This document shows positions 6,174 to 10,398 of a DNA stretch of 10,398 nucleotides, in pieces. Source of the stretch: Bifidobacteriaceae bacterium. Lineage in GTDB: Bacteria; Actinomycetota; Actinomycetes; Actinomycetales; WQXJ01. Below the pieces are notes generated by a model. It was not told where the DNA came from. It worked only from the letters and a program-made list of their open reading frames with translations, and made no database searches. Position 1 is the first letter of the stretch. The number at the start of each line of letters is the position of its first letter. The stretch lies in the NCBI GenBank assembly GCA_031266115.1, contig JAISBQ010000295.1, positions 1 through 10,398 of the forward strand. The letters are read 5' to 3'. A program made the position numbers and the translations under genes.

Positions 6174-8590
6174 CGTCCAGGCCTCCGGCGCCACGCGAGG
6201 GTGCCCGCGCCGACCGCGCCAGTCGCCAGGAGCCCACTCAGAATGGTGACCAAGCGCGGCACGGGATCGGCGGGCGTGGCGGGTGTCGATGACAGGCTCT
6301 GCGCGGCAGCCTCCGGGATGGCGTTCCTGGCGGGTTCGGACGGGCCGAGCGCCATCGGCCGCACCCGATCCCCGGATGGTGGGACGTCCGCGGGGGTTGG
6401 GGCGCCGGTGGTGCGGGGGAGCGCCTGGGGTGCGGCTGTCTCGGTGGCGGCCTGGGCTGCCGGCGTGACGCCGGCTCGCGTCCCCGACGCCTGGCTACAC
6501 CCGGTTGCCGTGACGGGATCGACATCGCCCACAGCGATCGTCATGGTCTGGGTGTCGCGTGATCGGGTCCCGTTGGCGAGCGTGACCGACTGTGTCGTGG
6601 TGATTCGGTAGATACCTTCGGCGGAGAATACCCAGTTCGCATGCGCGTGAACGCCACGCGGGATGGCATACGGGGCGCCGCCGGCGAACAGCATCGACTC
6701 GACCTCGCCGAAGGCACCGGTCAGATAGATCGCGACCGTGCCCGGACCGCTCACGGTGTCCAGGTGCCAGGAGACGGTGCCGCGGGTGTTGCTGGCGGTC
6801 AGCGCCTCGGTGGACCATCCGAGCCAGATCAGGTCCGGATCCTGAGTCTGCGGCACTTGCCACACCTGCGATCCGGCTGGCCCGATCCGCTCGTATCCGG
6901 CGGGCAGCGTGGCGCGGCTCGAGGGCCGCAGCCACATCACCACCGCGGCAGGCTCGCGGAAGACTGTGTCCGCGGAGGTTCCATCCCCGATCTGCGACCG
7001 GAGCTTTCCTGCCACGATCCGCGACGCGTAGTCGATGTGGCCCGAGGACAGGATGGTCGCCGAACAGCGGGATTCACCGGATTTCGCGGACGATGACGGC
7101 GCACGGGTGGAGTTTGCCTGCGCGCCCTTGGACGCCTTGCGTGACGCGGTGGCGCCCCCCGTGGGCGCTGTGGATCCGGTCGCTGCGCTCTGGGAGGTGC
7201 CGGCCGAGGCGACGGAGGTGGTTCCGGTGGGGCTGTCCGCGGCGCCCGTCGCCTGGTCGGTGAAGCATGCCGTGGGATCGGTGCGCATAACATCGGCGTG
7301 GCCGACGGCGACGGCGAGGGCGAATTGGTCGCTCACGGCGGCGCCAGAGGCGAGTGTTGCGGATCGGGCAAAGGCCAGGCAGTAGGCGCCCTCGGCGCTG
7401 AACGCCCATGACCCATGCGCGTGGCTGCCCCTGGGAATGGTGAAGGCGTCTTGGGCGGTGATCCCGTCGAGAGTGGAGAACAGCACCGTCGGTTCGCCGA
7501 AGGAACCCACCTGGTAGAGGGTGAAGTGGCCGGGCCCCGAGACCGCGGTCAGCGTCCACGCGATGTCGCCGCGGGTCGCGTTAGGCGCGATCGTCTCGGT
7601 GGACCAGCCTGGCCACACGAGGCCCGCCTGCTGGGTCTGCGCGACCTGGTAGAGCGGGGATCCCGCCGCGCCCAGGAAGCGCCAGCGTTCGCCTGCCGGG
7701 ACCGTGACGAGAGACTCGGGCTTGAGTTGGAGCACGGTCCTGGCCATCTCGCGCCACACGGGGGTGGTCGACGCCGTGGTGTCCTTCACCGCGGTCATCA
7801 AGGTCCCGCCGTCGATCAGGGACGCGATGTCCACGTGGCCATCGTTGAGGACGGTCGCTCCGGCATCGTTCACTGTGCCGTTCGCGACATTCCACACGGC
7901 CGGGGCGGGGTCCGGCTGACTCGGGCCGGCGGGAGGGTCAGCGGGTTCGACAGGCGGATGCTCGGGTGCGCCCGTGGGGGTATCGACCGGGACACCGCTG
8001 CCGCTTGGGGGAGGGTACGAGCCGAAGCTTGGGTCGGGACTGGAATCCTCGCCGCCGGGTGCGCCGCCGCCCGACGGGCCGTCGCTTGACGGGCCGCCGC
8101 TCTCGCCGCCCGTGTCGCTGGTAGGCGTGCTGTCAGGCTCTGGGCTTGGTTCGGGGTTGGGATCGGGTTCGGGTTCCGGGCCCGGTTCAGGTTCCGGGTC
8201 ATTCGGATCGGCGACAGGATCCGGCGTCGGGCTCGTGTCGAGACCACCGGCCGGGATGGATTCGTCCGGCGGCAGCTGATCGCACGGCGGCGTCAGGTTC
8301 AGATCAGGGTTCCCGGCCGCGAACGTCGGAGTGCTTCTGGAGTGTCCATCGGTGCGAGCAGGCAAGACGTCGCCATCGGCGGCGGCGCCGCACACGCCGA
8401 CCTCGGCGTCGAGCGCCATTCCCGCATCCGGGGCTGCTTCCCCCGTTGACGCTGCGCCATGCCCTAACCGAGCGGTCTCGGTGGTTGCGGACACGGACGG
8501 GAGGGGGGTGATGAGACAGCCGGCGATGGCGACCAGCGTCGCCGCCGCGAGGCGTGCCGCCGCGGGCGCGGCGGACTGCGTGTGCTCCAT
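6170..8590 (-). CDS. Surface receptor-like protein with two anchored-repeat domains on a Pro/Glu-rich stalk
   Basis: 806 residues, first gene of the operon; TIGR03773-like (ABC transporter-associated repeat protein). The ATG at 8590 has CAGGT 6 nt upstream (8596-8600); an upstream TTG at 8662 would overlap the operator and adds no signal-like sequence. Signal peptide about 1-35; IAGC at 22-25 also resembles a lipobox, so the mature N-terminus is uncertain. Residues 117-232 form an unstructured stalk with a PEP-rich core (124-153) and a Ser/Gly/Pro part. Repeat 1 is at 247-430 (GHVD H252, HAHGSWAF H390/H392), repeat 2 at 511-688 (GHID H518, WLGW 589-592, HAHANWVF H648/H650), joined by a Ser/Thr-rich linker with four or more cysteines nearby (C404, C442, C509, C698). 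A C-terminal transmembrane helix (779-800) ends in RRRPGR. No sortase signal is present. Probable role: outermost receptor delivering substrate to the importer. Confidence 0.88.
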   Translation of the reverse strand: MEHTQSAAPAAARLAAATLVAIAGCLITPLPSVSATTETARLGHGAASTGEAAPDAGMALDAEVGVCGAAADGDVLPARTDGHSRSTPTFAAGNPDLNLTPPCDQLPPDESIPAGGLDTSPTPDPVADPNDPEPEPGPEPEPDPNPEPSPEPDSTPTSDTGGESGGPSSDGPSGGGAPGGEDSSPDPSFGSYPPPSGSGVPVDTPTGAPEHPPVEPADPPAGPSQPDPAPAVWNVANGTVNDAGATVLNDGHVDIASLIDGGTLMTAVKDTTASTTPVWREMARTVLQLKPESLVTVPAGERWRFLGAAGSPLYQVAQTQQAGLVWPGWSTETIAPNATRGDIAWTLTAVSGPGHFTLYQVGSFGEPTVLFSTLDGITAQDAFTIPRGSHAHGSWAFSAEGAYCLAFARSATLASGAAVSDQFALAVAVGHADVMRTDPTACFTDQATGAADSPTGTTSVASAGTSQSAATGSTAPTGGATASRKASKGAQANSTRAPSSSAKSGESRCSATILSSGHIDYASRIVAGKLRSQIGDGTSADTVFREPAAVVMWLRPSSRATLPAGYERIGPAGSQVWQVPQTQDPDLIWLGWSTEALTASNTRGTVSWHLDTVSGPGTVAIYLTGAFGEVESMLFAGGAPYAIPRGVHAHANWVFSAEGIYRITTTQSVTLANGTRSRDTQTMTIAVGDVDPVTATGCSQASGTRAGVTPAAQAATETAAPQALPRTTGAPTPADVPPSGDRVRPMALGPSEPARNAIPEAAAQSLSSTPATPADPVPRLVTILSGLLATGAVGAGTLAWRRRPGR
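6527..7060 (-). other. Anchored-repeat domain, second copy in the 806-residue surface protein
   Basis: Encodes residues 511-688. All canonical blocks are present: GHID, VPQTQ, WLGW, GPGTVAIYLTGAFG, HAHANWVF and a strand ending AVG. The YLTGAFG block is shared with the copy in the binding lipoprotein. Flanked by C509 and C698. Confidence 0.87.
7301..7852 (-). other. Anchored-repeat domain, first copy in the 806-residue surface protein
   Basis: Encodes residues 247-430. The histidine motifs are kept (GHVD, HAHGSWAF), but two loop motifs differ from the other copies: AQTQ instead of PQTQ and WPGW instead of WLGW. Confidence 0.85.
8132..8221 (-). repeat. Imperfect repeat encoding a Pro-Glu/Pro-Asp stalk
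   Basis: Short degenerate repeats of GGTTCG/GGTTCC-like hexamers (plus-strand reading) encode residues 124-153 of the surface protein, an alternating Pro-Glu, Pro-Asp and Pro-Gly chain. Such sequences form stiff extended spacers in cell-wall proteins and vary in length between strains. Confidence 0.75.
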
Positions 8591-8662
8591 GGTGGACCTG
8601 CTGCTTCGGTTGGGCTTCCCACGCAGGGAGAACCGCGATCGGTGACACCGGCAGCTGATCAA

Positions 8663-8677
8663 TGAGAATTGTTCTCA
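8663..8677. promoter_or_regulatory. Zur/Fur-family operator (7-1-7 palindrome)
   Basis: TGAGAATTGTTCTCA is a perfect inverted repeat (TGAGAA/TTCTCA, three-base centre). It fits the actinobacterial Zur pattern TGANAANNNTTNTCA and the general Fur-family 7-1-7 box. It lies 73-87 nt upstream of the first operon gene, just downstream of the predicted -10, so a bound metal-loaded repressor would block initiation. Zinc (Zur) is preferred because of the TroA/ABC-3 importer it precedes; Fur or another family member cannot be excluded. Confidence 0.75.
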
Positions 8678-8691
8678 GAACCGGTATCGGC

Positions 8692-8720
8692 AGCATGGCG
8701 TACCGCAGAAGCTCTGTCAA
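8692..8720 (-). promoter_or_regulatory. Sigma-70-type promoter of the transporter operon
   Basis: A consensus -35 TTGACA (8715-8720) is followed after 17 nt by CATGCT (8692-8697) as -10, which keeps the A2, T3 and T6 positions of TATAAT. Initiation near 8685 is expected, placing the palindrome at 8663-8677 about 8-22 nt downstream of the start. It sits in the 148-bp gap after the DUF5709-type gene. Confidence 0.6.
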
Positions 8721-8738
8721 GTCGCGATTCGGACAGCC

Positions 8739-9110
8739 TCAGTACTCGTCGTCCACAACGTGGACGGCCGCTTCCTCAGCGGAGGCGCCGCCGCCATCGA
8801 TACCGATATCGAAGCCGAAGATGTCGCGGTCGGTTTCCTTGTCCGTCGCCACCAGACGCCCTGTCCTGGTGTTGTCCCAATCGTCGGAAGTCATGTCCCA
8901 CACCTCGGGCAGCTCACGCTCAAGGCGCGAATCAAGCGACTCCTCCTCGTCCTCGCCATCGAGCAACAGGCGCGCGCCGAGAGGCAACTCATCGGGCGGG
9001 GAATAGCCGGTATCCAGGGGATCCGCGCCGCCAGAGACCAGCAGATCCTCATCGGGGTCCTGGAACAGGTCGTAGGGAGGGTTGTCGGGGCGGTCCGGGT
9101 CGCGTGCCAT
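8739..9110 (-). CDS. DUF5709-type small acidic protein
   Basis: 123 residues from the ATG at 9110. The C-terminal half carries the features of DUF5709 proteins of actinobacteria: GYSPPDELP, LDSRLERELPEVW, GRLVA and GIDGGGASAEEAAVHVVD. The protein is very acidic, has no signal peptide or membrane segment and should be a soluble cytoplasmic protein; its function is unknown in the family. The start is uncertain: an ATG at 9119 and a TTG at 9146 are in frame, none has a ribosome binding site, and the 9110 ATG gives the usual short N-terminus. It reads in the same direction as the transporter operon, but the operon has its own promoter and operator, so I do not think it belongs to it. Confidence 0.85.
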   Translation of the reverse strand: MARDPDRPDNPPYDLFQDPDEDLLVSGGADPLDTGYSPPDELPLGARLLLDGEDEEESLDSRLERELPEVWDMTSDDWDNTRTGRLVATDKETDRDIFGFDIGIDGGGASAEEAAVHVVDDEY

Positions 9111-9117
9111 AGGAACC

Positions 9118-9165
9118 ATCACGCCGCGCAAAATGCCCAATGTCAAATCACTTAGGTCCTAACCT
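9118..9165 (-). promoter_or_regulatory. Possible promoter and palindrome upstream of the DUF5709-type gene
   Basis: TTGACA (9141-9146), a 17-nt spacer and CGTGAT (9118-9123) would start transcription near 9110-9111, that is at the ATG itself (leaderless). The palindrome TTAGGTCCTAA (9152-9162) is immediately upstream of the -35. The -10 is poor, so this is tentative. Confidence 0.35.
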
Positions 9166-9272
9166 CACGCTTCGTCCGCCCCGGCTCGCCGCGTGATGGA
9201 CGTTCGCTGGGCAGATTCTCCCGCGCCGTTGGGCGCCGGCGACGCGCCGGGCGCTCCCAGCAACCCGCGAGC

Positions 9273-9278
9273 TACTGT
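9273..9278 (+). promoter_or_regulatory. Possible -10 element for leaderless birA transcription
   Basis: TACTGT fits the actinobacterial TANNNT -10 and ends 6 nt before the GTG at 9285, the distance expected for a transcript starting at the start codon. No -35 is evident and there is no ribosome binding site, both compatible with leaderless initiation. Confidence 0.4.
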
Positions 9279-9284
9279 GTGCCG

Positions 9285-10274
9285 GTGACGCAATCTCGGC
9301 AGCGCGAGGGCGCAGCGGGCGGCCTCGATCTCGCCCGCCTGCGGAGCATGCTGGTGGATGCCGGGCCCTTCGCCCGCGTCGACGTGGTGGACGAGGTCGA
9401 TTCGACCAACGCCGCGTTGCTCGCCGCCGAGGGGTCGCCGGACTGCGCCGCGCGCCTCCCGCACCTATCCGCCCTGCTAGCCGAGCATCAAACCGCGGGC
9501 CGCGGACGCCTGGAGCGGCGATGGGTCAGCGCGCAGGGCTCATCGGTCCTCGTCTCGGTGCTGCTGCGTCCGCCGCCCGAACCACGTCTCGGGCTGTCGT
9601 GGCTGCCGCTGGCGGCGGGCCTCGCGACGTGCCGCGCACTTGCCCCGTTTGTGCCCACCCGGCCGCGGATGGTCTGGCCCAATGACGTGGTGGTTCGCAT
9701 AGGGCCGGCCGCGCCTGGCCAGCCGGTGGACGTGCCGGGATGGGGGGCGATGCGCAAGGTGGCGGGCATCCTCACCGAGGTGTGCGCCCGGCCCCACCCG
9801 GGCAAGGCGATGGCGCCATCTGGCGACACCTCCCGGATTCCACGGCCTCAGCAGCTGTTTGGGAACCGGGAGGGGCGCGGCGCCATCGTCCTCGGTATTG
9901 GGATCAATGTCACACAGGACGCGCACCATCTGCCGGTCCCCTGGGCGGCGTCGTTGCGCACGGCCGGCGCTCCGGGCGCGGACCGGAACGAGGTTGCCAT
10001 CGCGACGTTGATGGCCCTGGCCAGGCACTATGCTGCGTGGGAGGCTGGCGATCCGACGCTGCGCCCCGCCATCGAAGCACGGTGCGTGTCAGTTGGCGAC
10101 GATGTCGAGGCTTGGGCGGGAGGGGGCGCGCGGCTTCGGGGCCGGGGCCTGACCTTGGACGATGACGGCGCCCTCGTCATCGCTACCACCTGCGGTAACC
10201 GCGCCGTGAGCGCGGCCGACGTGCGCAAAATCCGCCACGGGCGGGCGGACACGCGTGCCCCGCAGGAGGAATAG
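9285..10274 (+). CDS. birA: Biotin-[acetyl-CoA-carboxylase] ligase
   Basis: 329 residues from the GTG at 9285 (a GTG at 9279 adds two residues). The enzyme makes biotinyl-AMP and transfers biotin to a lysine of biotin carboxyl carrier domains. Motifs in order: VDSTN (38-42), the adenylate-binding HQTAGRGR (68-75), VWPNDV (130-135), the KVAGILTE segment with the conserved Lys158, and LGIGIN (203-208). A C-terminal SH3-like domain (about 270-318: GDDVEAW, GRGLTLDDDGAL, SAADVRKI) completes the fold. The winged-helix DNA-binding domain of bifunctional BirA is absent, so it is a stand-alone ligase that cannot repress biotin genes. It is longer than the usual 250-270 residues because of two Pro/Gly-rich insertions, at about 137-155 and 167-198. 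It diverges from the DUF5709-type gene and is followed after 10 nt by another gene. Confidence 0.95.
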   Translation: MTQSRQREGAAGGLDLARLRSMLVDAGPFARVDVVDEVDSTNAALLAAEGSPDCAARLPHLSALLAEHQTAGRGRLERRWVSAQGSSVLVSVLLRPPPEPRLGLSWLPLAAGLATCRALAPFVPTRPRMVWPNDVVVRIGPAAPGQPVDVPGWGAMRKVAGILTEVCARPHPGKAMAPSGDTSRIPRPQQLFGNREGRGAIVLGIGINVTQDAHHLPVPWAASLRTAGAPGADRNEVAIATLMALARHYAAWEAGDPTLRPAIEARCVSVGDDVEAWAGGGARLRGRGLTLDDDGALVIATTCGNRAVSAADVRKIRHGRADTRAPQEE

Positions 10275-10284
10275 GGTGTGAGGC

Positions 10285-10398
10285 ATGGCGGATGTCATCC
10301 CGCCCCCCGACCCTGACAGGCCCGAGAGGTATTCGACAATCGAAGACCGTGCACGGGCCGTGGTGGGCGCGGCGCCGACGTTGGCGCTGCGCGACCTG
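10285..10398 (+). CDS. N-terminus of an unidentified protein (cut by the right edge)
   Basis: 38 codons from the ATG at 10285 run to the edge without a stop; an in-frame TGA at 10279-10281 rules out an earlier start. It begins MADVIPPPDPDRPERYSTIE and continues Arg/Ala-rich. AGGAGG at 10264-10269 is about 15 nt upstream, further than usual. The 10-nt gap suggests cotranscription with birA. In several actinobacteria an adenylate/guanylate cyclase-domain gene follows birA, but nothing in these 38 residues proves that here. Confidence 0.65.
   Translation, partial: MADVIPPPDPDRPERYSTIEDRARAVVGAAPTLALRDL

Noticed and set aside
6174..6194. GTG at 6194 as start of the binding lipoprotein
   Set aside because: The ATG at 6173 has GGAGG at the right distance, makes the 4-nt overlap seen at the other borders and gives a normal lipoprotein signal.
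6388..6422. LPRTTG (residues 724-729 of the large surface protein) as a sortase signal
   Set aside because: It is not LPXTG (an extra Thr) and lies about 50 residues before the transmembrane helix, whereas a sorting signal is directly followed by it.
5622..6611. Long plus-strand frames opposite the operon (also 2633-3559 and 3484-4551)
   Set aside because: They are antisense to well-supported genes, have no recognisable domains, and arise from GC-rich codon bias.
8640..8650. CGGTGACACCG (5-1-5 palindrome) in the operon leader as a second operator
   Set aside because: Too short and GC-rich to separate from chance; it does not resemble the Zur-like box nearby.
8591..8662. Extended start (TTG at 8662) for the large surface protein
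   Set aside because: It would place the coding region against the operator and add a basic, Cys-containing segment before a good signal peptide; the ATG at 8590 has a ribosome binding site.
9231..9258. GC-rich imperfect stem (GGGCGCCGGCG / CGCCGGGCGC) before birA as a riboswitch or attenuator
   Set aside because: It lies upstream of the likely transcription start of birA, has a bulge, and such stems occur by chance at this GC content.
1..10398. CRISPR arrays, tRNA or rRNA genes, insertion sequences, prophage genes
   Set aside because: No regularly spaced repeats, cloverleaf sequences, transposase motifs or terminal inverted repeats were seen.

Overview
The window is high-GC DNA (GTG starts, 4-nt gene overlaps, twin-basic and Ala-rich signal peptides) from a Gram-positive actinomycete. 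The DUF5709-type gene, the stand-alone biotin ligase and above all the 'anchored repeat' ABC transporter cassette point to this phylum. Family or genus cannot be fixed from the sequence alone.

Layout. (1) Positions 3-683 (+): the 3' part of a gene of unknown function, probably a secreted protein or lipoprotein, running in from the left edge. (2) 846-1601 (+): a secreted protein with an Ig-like domain and a cysteine-containing C-terminal domain. (3) A stem-loop at 1610-1646 separates this gene from a convergent five-gene operon on the minus strand. (4) 8590 down to 1667 (-): a tightly packed operon for a surface-protein-coupled ABC importer of the zinc/manganese (TroA/ZnuA, ABC-3) class. In transcription order it encodes a two-repeat surface protein on a Pro/Glu stalk, a metal-binding lipoprotein with the same repeat inserted inside it, a one-repeat membrane-anchored protein, the ATPase and the permease. 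(5) A promoter and a Fur/Zur-type 7-1-7 palindrome (TGAGAATTGTTCTCA) at 8663-8720 precede it. (6) 8739-9110 (-): a small acidic DUF5709-type protein. (7) 9285-10274 (+): biotin-protein ligase birA. (8) 10285 onward (+): the start of another gene, cut by the right edge.

How it fits together. The repeat (TIGR03769 / 'choice-of-anchor M' type) occurs four times in three extracellular proteins of one operon. Each copy keeps a GH(V/I)D motif and an HxHxxW(V/A)F motif. With a Zur-like box in front and TroA-type ligands in the binding protein, the simplest reading is a zinc (or manganese) acquisition relay: a stalked wall-spanning receptor, then a shorter membrane-anchored receptor, then the lipoprotein, then the permease and ATPase. 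The protein families are catalogued (TIGR03769-TIGR03773), but to my knowledge their function is not. The most striking thing I see is that the repeat inside the binding lipoprotein is circularly permuted relative to the copies in the surface proteins, with the cut at the PQTQ...WLGW loop.
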